NCBI GenBank assembly: GCA_946221045.1
Contig: CAMIIY010000020.1
Location: 1-13,138, forward strand
DNA: 13,138 nt
Source: an uncultured Oceanospirillaceae bacterium
GTDB lineage: Bacteria; Pseudomonadota; Gammaproteobacteria; Pseudomonadales; Balneatricaceae
Direction of reading: 5' to 3'
Both the position numbers and the translations under genes were made by a program. Under the pieces are notes generated by a model, which was not told the DNA's origin, ran no database searches, and was given only the letters and a program-made list of their open reading frames with translations. Of this stretch, positions 1-7,579 are shown piece after piece; the stretch's first letter is position 1; the number at the start of each line of letters is the position of its first letter.

Positions 1-137
1 GGCTCTTTGCTGGTGCTGTCGGCTACCTTCACTGCGGCAGTGGTTCTGTATATCAAGGGCTGTGTGGTTCCGGCTAGAATGGAGAGCACGTTTATTGAAA
101 AGCCTGCCTGCTGACAGGTTTTGAATCAGGAGTCTTT
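1..137 (+). other. Left-edge leader; possible 3' end of an upstream gene
   Basis: No gene can be assigned with confidence. Frame 1 is open from base 1 to a TGA at 112-114 and would give a hydrophobic stretch followed by a polar tail, so it could be the C-terminus of a membrane protein; frame 2 is also open, which weakens the case. A -10-like TAGAAT lies at 75-80 but has no convincing -35. A weak hairpin at about 100-121 (7-bp stem with one G-T pair, 8-nt loop, then a short T run) could be the end of an upstream transcript. AGGAG at 128-132 is the ribosome binding site of the next gene. Confidence 0.25.
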
Positions 138-800
138 ATGTCCTACCAGCACTGTTATGCCGACGGCAGCTCTGCCAGGCTGCCGGTCGGTAAAGTGGTC
201 TGTATTGGCCGCAATTACGCCGACCATGCCAAAGAACTGAATAACCCCATCCCGGCAGAACCGCTGCTGTTTATGAAACCTGCCACCAGTATTGTGCCGA
301 TGGCTGAGCCTTTTGCATTACCCAAGGGTCTGGGTGAGGTGCATTTTGAAACCGAGATGGCGCTGTTGATTGGCGAGCGTCTCTGCAAAGTGGATGAAGC
401 AACCGCGCTGGCCGGGATCAACGGGGTAGGGCTGGCACTGGACCTGACCTTGCGGGATATTCAGTCGCAGCTTAAATCACAGGGACAACCCTGGGAGAAA
501 GCCAAGGGGTTTGATGGCGCCTGTCCGTTGTCTGTCTTTGTTCCGGTCGCGGATATAGGTGACCTGCAGCAGTTGCAGATCCGGTTGACTGTGAATGGTG
601 AGCTGCGTCAGGACGGTAATACGTCAATGATGCTTAATCCGGTGGCGTCCCTGCTGAGCTATATCAGCCAGTTTTTTACCCTGGAACCGGGTGACGTGGT
701 GCTGACTGGCACGCCTGCCGGTGTGGGTCCGGTGCGGCCGGGCGATAAGCTCTGGGTGGAGCTGGATCGCTGCCTGCGGGTCGAAACAGCAGCATGCTGA
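138..800 (+). CDS. Fumarylacetoacetate hydrolase family protein (YcgM-like)
   Basis: This 220-residue protein has the single-domain FAH fold seen in YcgM-type acylpyruvate hydrolases, which cleave C-C bonds in acylpyruvates or related ring-cleavage products. Landmarks in order are the N-terminal IGRNYADHAKEL segment (residues 23-34), the LLFMKPATS loop (43-51), the metal-binding HFETE (69-73, with E71 and E73) and D102 in LALDLTLRD. A C-terminal GDVVLTGTPAGVGPV motif follows. The length is typical of the short FAH family. AGGAG 5 nt before the ATG supports the start. Its 3' end overlaps the next gene by 7 nt, so the two are probably cotranscribed. The substrate cannot be told from sequence; other FAH members include oxaloacetate decarboxylases and isomerases. 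Confidence 0.9.
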   Translation: MSYQHCYADGSSARLPVGKVVCIGRNYADHAKELNNPIPAEPLLFMKPATSIVPMAEPFALPKGLGEVHFETEMALLIGERLCKVDEATALAGINGVGLALDLTLRDIQSQLKSQGQPWEKAKGFDGACPLSVFVPVADIGDLQQLQIRLTVNGELRQDGNTSMMLNPVASLLSYISQFFTLEPGDVVLTGTPAGVGPVRPGDKLWVELDRCLRVETAAC

Positions 801-1567
801 AACGAAGCTGCCTGTGCTTGCTGATGCTGTGTTGCGCTCAGGTCAGTGCAGCAGAAGAACTCTCATGGCAGTCCCCGGCGTTTGTTCAGCAGGCGTTTAT
901 TGCAGTTGCCCTGCGCAATGAGTATCAGGCTGGCACCAAGCCTTTGCGGCGTTGGCGGCAGGATGTGCGGGTCTGGCTGGATCATCGGGTGCCGGATCAG
1001 TCGCTGCATCAGGCGCTGGTTGAAGAGCATCTGCGGCATCTTGCCACGATTACCGGTCACCCCATTCGCAGGGTGAAAAATAAAACAGATGCCAATGTGC
1101 AACTGGTGTTTACCCGGCAGGAAAACTGGGCCCGTGAAGCGCAGGAACTGATGGGTCGTCAGGTGGACGCTGCGCTCCATGGGGCCGTGTGCATGGCGGG
1201 TTTTGATGTGAATGCCGGAGAGATTATCCGTGCCCGGGTGATTATTCCGGTGGATCAGGCGCGAATGCATGGTCGGCTGGTGGCCTGTATTGTTGAAGAG
1301 CTGACCCAGATTATGGGGCTGCCAAATGACAGTGAGGCGGCTTACCCCTCCATTTTTAATGATAAAAGCCCTGAGCAAATTCTGTCGCCGCTGGATGTGA
1401 TCCTGCTCAAACTGTTGTACCAGCCTCAGCTGCGGCCCGGTATGGCTGAGCCTGCGGTCAGGCGTGTGTCAGAAAAAATCCTTAACCGTTGGCGCGAGGA
1501 CGGTACAATAGCCTCGGCTGTGGGAGAGGCCCGCAGTGGGGAACTCTATCAGCGATTGGCACCCTAA
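794..1567 (+). CDS. Secreted DUF2927 domain protein
   Basis: This 257-residue protein starts with a classic signal peptide (positively charged MLKR, then a Leu/Cys-rich core, with predicted cleavage near residues 19-20 after VSA or VSAA), so it is probably periplasmic. The rest matches the DUF2927 family: a basic region around residues 45-60 (LRRWRQDVRVWLDH), an internal CMAGFD segment, and the family's signature around residues 167-180 containing VEELTQIMGLPND. The Glu-Glu plus following hydrophobic helix recalls the zinc-metalloprotease helix, but there is no HExxH, so protease activity should not be assumed. It begins inside the end of the FAH gene and lies 29 nt before hemJ, which suggests one operon. 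The function of DUF2927 proteins is not established. Confidence 0.82.
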   Translation: MLKRSCLCLLMLCCAQVSAAEELSWQSPAFVQQAFIAVALRNEYQAGTKPLRRWRQDVRVWLDHRVPDQSLHQALVEEHLRHLATITGHPIRRVKNKTDANVQLVFTRQENWAREAQELMGRQVDAALHGAVCMAGFDVNAGEIIRARVIIPVDQARMHGRLVACIVEELTQIMGLPNDSEAAYPSIFNDKSPEQILSPLDVILLKLLYQPQLRPGMAEPAVRRVSEKILNRWREDGTIASAVGEARSGELYQRLAP

Positions 1568-1596
1568 GGGTCTGTCGCGTCCGAGGGAGCTAATGC

Positions 1597-2010
1597 ATGT
1601 TGTGGGTTAAAACCTTTCATATTCTGGCCATGACCAGCTGGATGGCCGGTATTTTCTATCTGCCACGTATTTTTGTGCACTACGCCGAAGGGCGGGCTGC
1701 CGGGCAGGATGTTACCCGTCTGATCATCATGGCCGGTAAGCTCTATGGTTTTATGAGCTTGATGGCCGTGTTCACGCTGGGTCTGGGATTCTGGCTCTGG
1801 TTTGGCTGGGGCTTTGGCGGTGGCTGGCTGCATGCGAAACTGGCTCTGGTGGTGTTATTGGTGGGTTACCATCACTGGTGCCTGCGTTACCTAAAACAGA
1901 TGCGTGCTGGAACACTGGATCGCAGTGGCCGTTATTTTCGTCTGTTTAATGAGCTGCCTCTGTTGATTTTTGTGCCGATTCTGGTGCTGGTAGTGGTGAA
2001 GCCGTTTTGA
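1597..2010 (+). CDS. hemJ: Protoporphyrinogen IX oxidase HemJ (UPF0093/CopD-like)
   Basis: HemJ oxidises protoporphyrinogen IX to protoporphyrin IX, the penultimate step of haem synthesis, in the inner membrane. The 137-residue length and four hydrophobic segments fit the family. Visible conserved features are H8 in WVKTFHI, the SWMAGIFYLPRIFVHY stretch (14-29), HAKL with K81, the YHHW motif (91-94) and FRLFNELP (114-121) before the last membrane helix. GAGGGAG at 1583-1589, 7 nt before the ATG, is a good ribosome binding site. It is the last gene before a strong terminator. HemJ replaces HemG or HemY in many proteobacteria. Confidence 0.9.
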   Translation: MLWVKTFHILAMTSWMAGIFYLPRIFVHYAEGRAAGQDVTRLIIMAGKLYGFMSLMAVFTLGLGFWLWFGWGFGGGWLHAKLALVVLLVGYHHWCLRYLKQMRAGTLDRSGRYFRLFNELPLLIFVPILVLVVVKPF

Positions 2011-2035
2011 TGTAACACTGAACTGACTGCTGTTG

Positions 2036-2060
2036 AAGCCGGCCAGTGGTCGGCTTTTTT
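2036..2060 (+). terminator. Rho-independent terminator after hemJ
   Basis: A GC-rich hairpin has arms AAGCCGGCC (2036-2044) and GGTCGGCTT (2048-2056), a 9-bp stem with one G-T pair around an AGT loop. It runs directly into six T residues (2055-2060). It lies 26 nt after the hemJ stop codon and separates the FAH/DUF2927/hemJ unit from the next transcription unit. Confidence 0.88.
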
Positions 2061-2143
2061 ATGGTTGTGGGGGAGGGCTTTTACCTCTTTGACACGGCAT
2101 AAATAGCGGGATGCAGTGCGGCTGTTTGTGTTGTTACCTGTGC

Positions 2144-2174
2144 TTTACCCTAAATAAGATTGCTGGTCTATACT
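2144..2174 (+). promoter_or_regulatory. Candidate sigma70 promoter for the PhnD-like/GGDEF-EAL unit
   Basis: TATACT (2169-2174) is a good -10 element; TTTACC (2144-2149) or TTACCC (2145-2150) lies 18-19 nt upstream as a weaker -35. This places the start of transcription near 2181, giving a leader of about 44 nt before the GTG start at 2225. The 2061-2224 gap holds no other clear element. Confidence 0.45.
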
Positions 2175-2224
2175 CTTACGGTTTGTGTGTTTATTGTCAG
2201 GCGAGTCTTTCGAAGGAGTGATTT

Positions 2225-3112
2225 GTGTTGCGTTCAATCTCTCTGCTGCTGATTTTTTCCGCTTCTATTGGCCTTTTGGCGTTGCCCCAGCTGGCACAGG
2301 CTGAATCTGTTGCTAAGCCTTTGGTGATGGGGATCTTCCCCCGGCGCAATCCAACCATTACGGTGCGTTTATTCCGGCCGCTGCAGCTTTATCTGAGCGA
2401 GACACTGGGCCGGGACGTTGTGCTTGAACCTGCGCCGGACTTTACCGCTTTTCAGCAGCGCCTGCTGGCGGGTCGTTATGATCTGGTGCACCTTAATCAA
2501 TACCATTATGTCGAAGCCCATCGTGATCTCGGTTATGAGGTGGTGGCGCAGAATGAAGAGCAGGGTGAGTCCACCATTCGCGCGGCGATTTATGTCCGGG
2601 ATGATTCTCCCTATGTTGATCTGGATCAATTAAAGGGCAAAAAAATAATTTTTGGTGGCAGTTCTCAGGCCATGATTAGTTATGTGGTGCCCACCTACCT
2701 GCTACGTCGTGCAGGACTGAAGGCCGGAGACTATCAGGAAGAGTTTGCCGCCACGCCGCCGGATGCGGTGCTGGCGACCTATCTTGAACTGAGTGATGCG
2801 GGCTGTGCTGCTGAAAGTGCCCGGCGTATGCCAATGGTGGCAAATAAGATAGATACCGCTGCCCTGCGGGTGCTGGCGATCAGTGATCCATTGCCGCATT
2901 TGGCTTGGGCAGTAAAAGGCGATCTGGCGGCGGAACAAAAACAGCGTATCCAGCAGGCTTTGCTGCAGTTGGGGGATTCGGCTGAGGGGCGGGCAGTGCT
3001 CAAGGCTGCGCATCTGAGTGGGCTGAATCCGGCTGCTGATTCAGATTATGACATCCACCGTCAGATCATTAATCGGGTCAACCAAACACACGGGATAACT
3101 GCACGACAGTGA
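2225..3112 (+). CDS. Periplasmic phosphate/phosphonate-type (PhnD-like) binding protein
   Basis: This 295-residue protein has a signal peptide (residues 1-26, cleavage after AQA) followed by a type 2 periplasmic-binding fold of the PhnD family. Typical features are LVMGIFPRRNP at the mature N-terminus, FQQRLLAGRYDLVHLNQYHYVEA (whole-domain landmark near 75-98), the LKGKKIIFGGSSQAM ligand-loop segment (about 136-150), and a late ALRVLAISDPLPHLAWAV segment. The start is GTG, supported by AAGGAG 6 nt upstream; no better ATG exists. No phosphonate transporter permease or ATPase follows. Instead its stop codon overlaps the start of a GGDEF-EAL membrane protein (GTGA, 4 nt). That suggests it delivers a ligand signal to that protein rather than feeding an uptake system. 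The actual ligand is unknown. Confidence 0.85.
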   Translation: MLRSISLLLIFSASIGLLALPQLAQAESVAKPLVMGIFPRRNPTITVRLFRPLQLYLSETLGRDVVLEPAPDFTAFQQRLLAGRYDLVHLNQYHYVEAHRDLGYEVVAQNEEQGESTIRAAIYVRDDSPYVDLDQLKGKKIIFGGSSQAMISYVVPTYLLRRAGLKAGDYQEEFAATPPDAVLATYLELSDAGCAAESARRMPMVANKIDTAALRVLAISDPLPHLAWAVKGDLAAEQKQRIQQALLQLGDSAEGRAVLKAAHLSGLNPAADSDYDIHRQIINRVNQTHGITARQ

Positions 3113-5043
3113 TCTTCAATCGCTCTGGTCTCAGGTTAAAATTCGTTTCGGCCATCTCTTTGCTGCTTGTCATGACGCTGGGCCTCTCGGCCTATTATCT
3201 GACAACTGAGGAGGGCGAGTTGCTGGATCTGAGTCTGAGTGCCCGTGCAAAATCCCTCGGGCGCTTTGCCTCAATGATCAGCCCTCAGTCAGTGTACAGC
3301 TTTGATATCGTCACGCTGGATAACTACGTCAGTCAGATCAGTCAGGACCCGGAGGTGAGCTTCTCCCTGATCATGTCAGATGAAGGCAAACCGATGACCA
3401 CGGTTTTACCCGGCGGCTATGATCGGGCTGAGGTGTTGGCGCTGGTGCGGGGGGAAAAGACGCAGAATAATCTTGAGGTGATGGCGTTTCCGATAGAGAC
3501 GGACGGGGTTTTTCTGGGAACCCTATATGTTGCAGTGGACCACTCCCTGACTCGGCAACTGATTCGTTATAACCTGCTGCAGCATCTCTCTATCTATGCC
3601 GGGATCATCCTGTTTCTGGCATTGATTATCTATTTTGTCTTCTATCACCTGGTCTTGCGCCGACTTAATCACCTGAATGAAGGTGCGCAGCAGATTTCCG
3701 AAGGCAATTATCAGCTCAGTCTGCCCCTGCAGGGTGCTGATGAACTGACAGATCTGACCCGTTGTTTTAATGAGATGGCGGCAGAAATTCGTCAAGAGCG
3801 CGATGCATTACAGAAAAGCCACCGCTCTCTGGAAGCGGAAATTGCTCAGCGCCTGTCAGTAGAACAGAACCTGAGGATGGCTGCGAGTGTCTTCGAACAT
3901 GCCCGTGAGGGGATTTTTTTCACCAACCCTGAAGGCATTATTTTTGAAATGAACGCGGCCTTTACCCAGTTAACCGGTTACGGTCGGGATGAGGTTCTTG
4001 GTCAGAATCCCCGATTTTTACAGTCAGGCGTGCATGAACCGGCCTTTTTTCAGCTGATGTGGCAGCGGATTGCACAGGATGGTTACTGGACCGGTGAAAT
4101 CTGGAACCGGCTCAAGGATGGGCGGATTGCGCCCCAGTTGATGACCATCAGTTCCGTGACAGATGGCGAAGGTAATCTCACGCATTATATGGCGTTGTTC
4201 ACCGATATCAGTGTGCAGAAACAGCATCAGAAAGAACTGGAGCATATTGCCCATTATGATCCGCTGACCGGTTTACCCAACCGGGTTCTGCTGGCTGACC
4301 GTCTGCATCAGGCGATGCTGCACACGACACGGGAGCAAAAATCGCTGGCTGTGGCATATCTGGATCTGGACGGTTTTAAGCAGGTCAATGATCAATATGG
4401 GCATGCAGAGGGTGACCGGTTGCTGACCATGCTGGCGGGGCGTATGCAGGAGGTGCTCAGGCAGTCTGATACTATCGGTCGTCTTGGGGGCGATGAATTT
4501 GTTGCCATTCTCAACGTATTGCAGCCGGAAACCTGTGAAGCCTTTTTGCAGCGTCTGCTGGAGGTGGTGTCCCAGCCGGTATCCATGAATGGCGTTGAGT
4601 TTAAGGTCTCAGTCAGTGTGGGGGTGACCTTCTACCCGCAGGCTGAACCGGTTGATGCCGACCAGTTGCTACGGCAGGCCGATCAGGCCATGTATCAGGC
4701 CAAAATCGCCGGTAAAAACCGTTTTACCTTCTTTGATCCATCACTTGAAGAGCACCTGCGTGGGCAGCATCAGATACTGGAGCAGGTTCGTCTGGCCTTA
4801 CACAATGGTGAAATGGCGCTTTACTATCAGCCTAAGGTGAATCTCAGAACCGGACAGGTGGTGGGGGCTGAAGGCCTGATACGCTGGCAGCATCCTGAAG
4901 AGGGGCTGAGGTTACCGGCCAGTTTTCTGCCGGCACTGGAAAATCAGCCTTTGCAGGTTGAGCTGGGAGTGGGTGATCCGTCAGGCACTGCAGCAGATCC
5001 GGGCATGGCGTGGGACGCCTCTGGCGTTTCCGCTCAGTATTAA
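3109..5043 (+). CDS. Membrane HAMP-PAS-GGDEF-EAL protein, N-terminal part (frameshifted)
   Basis: This part encodes a cyclic-di-GMP enzyme anchored in the inner membrane. It has TM1 at about residues 12-30, a periplasmic sensor region of about 130 residues, TM2 at about 162-182, HAMP at about 183-235, PAS at about 255-368 and GGDEF at about 378-545. The GGDEF site is intact (RLGGDEF, GGDEF at 460-464) and a product-inhibition RxxD site lies five residues before it (R451, D454), so diguanylate cyclase activity is plausible. The EAL domain opens at about 553; its signature reads EGL (588-590) rather than EAL, keeping the metal-binding Glu. After VELG (617-620) the frame is lost and 24 unrelated residues precede a TAA. 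The true domain continues in another frame from 4967. Start is GTG, overlapping the PhnD-like gene by 4 nt. If intact, the product would be about 935 residues. Confidence 0.85.
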   Translation: MIFNRSGLRLKFVSAISLLLVMTLGLSAYYLTTEEGELLDLSLSARAKSLGRFASMISPQSVYSFDIVTLDNYVSQISQDPEVSFSLIMSDEGKPMTTVLPGGYDRAEVLALVRGEKTQNNLEVMAFPIETDGVFLGTLYVAVDHSLTRQLIRYNLLQHLSIYAGIILFLALIIYFVFYHLVLRRLNHLNEGAQQISEGNYQLSLPLQGADELTDLTRCFNEMAAEIRQERDALQKSHRSLEAEIAQRLSVEQNLRMAASVFEHAREGIFFTNPEGIIFEMNAAFTQLTGYGRDEVLGQNPRFLQSGVHEPAFFQLMWQRIAQDGYWTGEIWNRLKDGRIAPQLMTISSVTDGEGNLTHYMALFTDISVQKQHQKELEHIAHYDPLTGLPNRVLLADRLHQAMLHTTREQKSLAVAYLDLDGFKQVNDQYGHAEGDRLLTMLAGRMQEVLRQSDTIGRLGGDEFVAILNVLQPETCEAFLQRLLEVVSQPVSMNGVEFKVSVSVGVTFYPQAEPVDADQLLRQADQAMYQAKIAGKNRFTFFDPSLEEHLRGQHQILEQVRLALHNGEMALYYQPKVNLRTGQVVGAEGLIRWQHPEEGLRLPASFLPALENQPLQVELGVGDPSGTAADPGMAWDASGVSAQY

Positions 5044-5914
5044 TCTGGATGCATACCATCTGCAGCAAGCAGACTTTTTGCAGCGGTTTAAAGCGATACT
5101 GGCTGAATTCCCGGATGTTGATCCTTCGTTCTTGGAACTCGAACTACTTGAAACCAGCGAGCTGCGTGACCTTAATCGCGTCACCTATGTGATGGAGGCC
5201 TGCGCTCAGCTGGGGGTCACCTTTGCGCTGGATGATTTTGGTACCGGTTACTCCTCACTGGCAATGCTCAAACATCTGCCGGTGGTGCACCTGAAGATTG
5301 ACCGGGCCTTTGTCCGGGATATGCTGAATGACAGCCATGATCTGGCGATAGTGGAAGGGGTGCTTGGCCTGACCACCGCCTTTCAGCGTAAAGCGATTGC
5401 CGAGGGGTTGGAGACGGTTGAGCATGGCAATATCCTGCTGCAGCTGGGCTGTGATCTGGCTCAGGGCTATGGAATTGCCCGACCTATGCCTGCCGACGAT
5501 ATGCCGGGCTGGCTGGTCCGCTGGCTGCCTGAGCCCAGCTGGAGTGATCAACGCGTGATCAACCGTGATGAATTACCGGGGCTGTTTGCTATGGTGGATC
5601 ATCGGACCTGGATTGATGCGGTGGTTGCCTGTCTGCAGGATGAACAGCAGCCGTTGCCCTCAATGGACCTGCAAGCCAGCCGTTTTGGTGAATGGCTGGA
5701 GGCAACGGGCCGCGATAGCTACGCCAATGAGCCCGGTTTTGCGGTGATGTATGAACAGCACCAGCAAATCCATCAGTTGGCCCAGGTACTGTTGGCGTTG
5801 CGGGACCGTGGCGAGTGGGATGAAGCGCGCAACCGCCTGCCTGAGTTGCAGCGACTGCGCGCAGGTTTATTGTGCCAGATGAACCTGCTCTTCAGTCATC
5901 GGCAAGTGCACTGA
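4958..5914 (+). pseudogene. C-terminal EAL domain plus CZB-like tail of the same broken gene
   Basis: This frame carries the rest of the EAL phosphodiesterase domain; homology begins at the Glu-Trp-Val encoded from 4967, exactly where the upstream frame fails. Catalytic landmarks are all present: SINLD (Asn at 5042), LELLE, DDFGTGYSSL (from 5231), LKIDRAF, AEGLET and QGYGIARP. Beyond the EAL domain a tail of about 110 residues resembles the CZB zinc-binding domain: HRTW (His at 5600), then SRFGEWL (Ser at 5678), then HQQIH (His codons at 5759 and 5771). In CZB domains the SRFG position is normally Cys. A TTG at 4958 is the only nearby start and lacks a good ribosome binding site, so separate translation is doubtful. 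It ends 9 nt from the convergent permease gene. It could also be an intact gene with a sequencing error. Confidence 0.8.
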
Positions 5915-5923
5915 GAGTAGGGT

Positions 5924-6682
5924 TTATGCCGTTCGGGAACGCAGTTTTATAAATAACCCGTAGCCACCGGCACTCAGGGCCAGGCACCAGATCACCAGTG
6001 GCCCGGTCGGCAGGTCACTCAGCAAGGACAGCAGCAGTCCCGCACTGTAACCCACCAGACCAATCAGCATGGCCTGTCGTAACCGGGCCGGGTCGGGCTG
6101 TGCCAGTGCCGGTATGATCAGGCTGGCAAACACCAGGTACACGCCAATCAGCTGGACAGCACTGGTGATAGCGATGGCAAACAGCGCGTAAAAACCGATG
6201 GAAGAGCGGCGTAGCGGCTCATAGCGCCACAACAGCAATACCAGTACGGAGAGCATGGCGGGTAACCAGAGGTCACTGCCATTCACCCAAAGCAGCTGGC
6301 CGCTGAGCAGGGTGCGCAGGCGCTCTCCGCCCTGTGGGTCCTGCGCCAGCACCAGCAGTGCGGTACTGATTGCCAGAACAAAAACCAGTCCGATGAAGGC
6401 TTCCATACGCTGGGCAAACCAGCGTTCAGCCAGATGCAGGATGCCGGCACCGGTCAGCGCTGCCGCAAACGCCGCCGCCTGAATCTGCCAGGGTGTCGGC
6501 AGGTCGAGCAGGCTGTGAACTAAAATGACCCCCAGCCCGGCCAGTTGTGCGATGGCCAGATCAATAAAGATAATGCCACGCCGGATCACCTGCTGTCCCA
6601 GAGGTACATGGGTGCTCAGGACGATGATGCCCGCCAGTAAGGGTGGCAGTAACAGGCTGAGCTGGGTGGTCAAGTCGTTCAT
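5924..6682 (-). CDS. ZnuB-like metal ABC transporter permease (ABC-3 family)
   Basis: This 252-residue, strongly hydrophobic protein has about seven or eight membrane segments and the ABC-3 family hallmarks: an N-terminal PLLAGIIVLSTHVPLGQQVIRRG region, FIDLAIAQLAGLG after it (about 37-49), and the highly conserved GVYLVFASLIIPALA near residues 180-194. Members carry zinc or manganese across the inner membrane. Its start codon overlaps the stop of the ZnuA-like gene by 4 nt, so the two are translationally coupled and very likely partners. The FIDLAIAQ stretch differs from the GDTLAHS-type sequence of E. coli ZnuB, placing it in a divergent subfamily. No ATPase gene lies next to it. Confidence 0.87.
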   Translation of the reverse strand: MNDLTTQLSLLLPPLLAGIIVLSTHVPLGQQVIRRGIIFIDLAIAQLAGLGVILVHSLLDLPTPWQIQAAAFAAALTGAGILHLAERWFAQRMEAFIGLVFVLAISTALLVLAQDPQGGERLRTLLSGQLLWVNGSDLWLPAMLSVLVLLLWRYEPLRRSSIGFYALFAIAITSAVQLIGVYLVFASLIIPALAQPDPARLRQAMLIGLVGYSAGLLLSLLSDLPTGPLVIWCLALSAGGYGLFIKLRSRTA

Positions 6683-7569
6683 GCGGCAGGCCCTGTGAGC
6701 AGATTGATCAGTTGGTCAAACCAGCTGAAGAAGTCTTCCGTCCCCGGCTGAGCGCCCACCGTCTGCGGCAGTTCCAGCACAGGAATATTGCTGCGTTCAG
6801 AGAGCCATTCGGCTGCCCGGGCATCATTCAGCGGCGTGCGAATAATCCAGCGGATATCCTGTAATGCACTTAACTGCTCCAGATGACTGATGCTGGGTGG
6901 AACCCCTGGTTTGGGTTCCAGGGTGCCAGCCAGGGTGATACCCAGCCAGTCCAGTAAATAGATCCAGTCGCGGTGATGCACAATTACGTGCTGGCCCTGC
7001 AGCGGGGCAGCCTGTTGTTGCCAGCGTGCCTGAGCCTGCTGCCAGCGATCCTGAAAATCAGCATGACGGGCCTGGTAATAGGCAGCCCCTTCCGGGTCCA
7101 GCTGTTGCAGACGCTGTGTCAGTTTTTCAGCCACTACAGCCAGGCGACGTGGATCGAGCTGAATATGAGGGTTGCCCGCCGCATGGATATGTCCGTCAGC
7201 CCGGTCCAGCGTGTGTGGCTGCTCCAGCAGACTGACCTGATCCGAGGCAGTAAAATACCCTGGTTGGCCTGGTAGCACCGCCGGATTACGGGCGCGGCGC
7301 TGCAGCAGCGGCAGCCAACCCGCTTCCAGTTCTGCGCCGGTGCAGACCGCAAGGTCTGCACGGCTGAGCCGGGTTACCAGTGAAGGGCGTGCCTGAATAT
7401 GATGAGGGTCCTGTTGCGCGTGGGTGGCACTGTAGACCCTGACCCGCTCGCCGCCCAGTGTCTGACTCAGGTGTGCCCATTCAGGCTCACAGGCAAAGAT
7501 CTGCAGCTGCGCCATAACCGGACCGGAAAGGCAGCAGAAGCACACCAGCCAGGAAAGTTGTTTTAACAT
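6679..7569 (-). CDS. ZnuA-like periplasmic zinc-binding protein of an ABC transporter
   Basis: I place the start at the ATG at 7569 (296 residues): AAGGAGG lies 5 nt upstream and a signal peptide (residues 1-20, cleaved after VMA) follows. A longer in-frame reading from 7608 would overlap the porin-like gene and lacks such a site. The mature protein is a cluster A-I metal-binding protein. Expected ligands are visible as His56 in DPHHIQARPS, His135 in AGNPHIQLDP and His199 in VIVHHRDWIY, with Glu278/Asp279 in PGTEDFFSWFD as a possible fourth. The His-rich loop of classic ZnuA is reduced to a short DGHIHAAG. It captures Zn(II), possibly Mn(II), for the permease downstream; the Zur-like operator upstream of the cluster favours zinc. 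Confidence 0.88.
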   Translation of the reverse strand: MLKQLSWLVCFCCLSGPVMAQLQIFACEPEWAHLSQTLGGERVRVYSATHAQQDPHHIQARPSLVTRLSRADLAVCTGAELEAGWLPLLQRRARNPAVLPGQPGYFTASDQVSLLEQPHTLDRADGHIHAAGNPHIQLDPRRLAVVAEKLTQRLQQLDPEGAAYYQARHADFQDRWQQAQARWQQQAAPLQGQHVIVHHRDWIYLLDWLGITLAGTLEPKPGVPPSISHLEQLSALQDIRWIIRTPLNDARAAEWLSERSNIPVLELPQTVGAQPGTEDFFSWFDQLINLLTGPAA

Positions 7570-7579
7570 ACCGGCCTCC

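Noticed and set aside
863..1378. Open frame of 171 codons on the minus strand opposite the DUF2927 gene.
   Set aside because: It is a shadow frame; the plus-strand reading has a signal peptide, family motifs and operon spacing.
2089..2094. Perfect TTGACA -35 element upstream of the PhnD-like gene.
   Set aside because: No acceptable -10 lies 16-18 nt downstream (TGCAGT at best), so the TATACT-based promoter at 2144-2174 is preferred.
5543..5562. Tandem GTGATCAAC repeat.
   Set aside because: Two copies lie within coding sequence of the EAL tail, in frame with acceptable codons, with no further copies nearby; probably chance.
4958..5914. The EAL-CZB portion as an independently translated gene or a programmed frameshift product.
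   Set aside because: The only start is TTG without a good ribosome binding site and would add three off-family residues; no recognised slippery sequence or stimulatory structure is visible at 4963-4972. A mutation or base-calling error is simpler.
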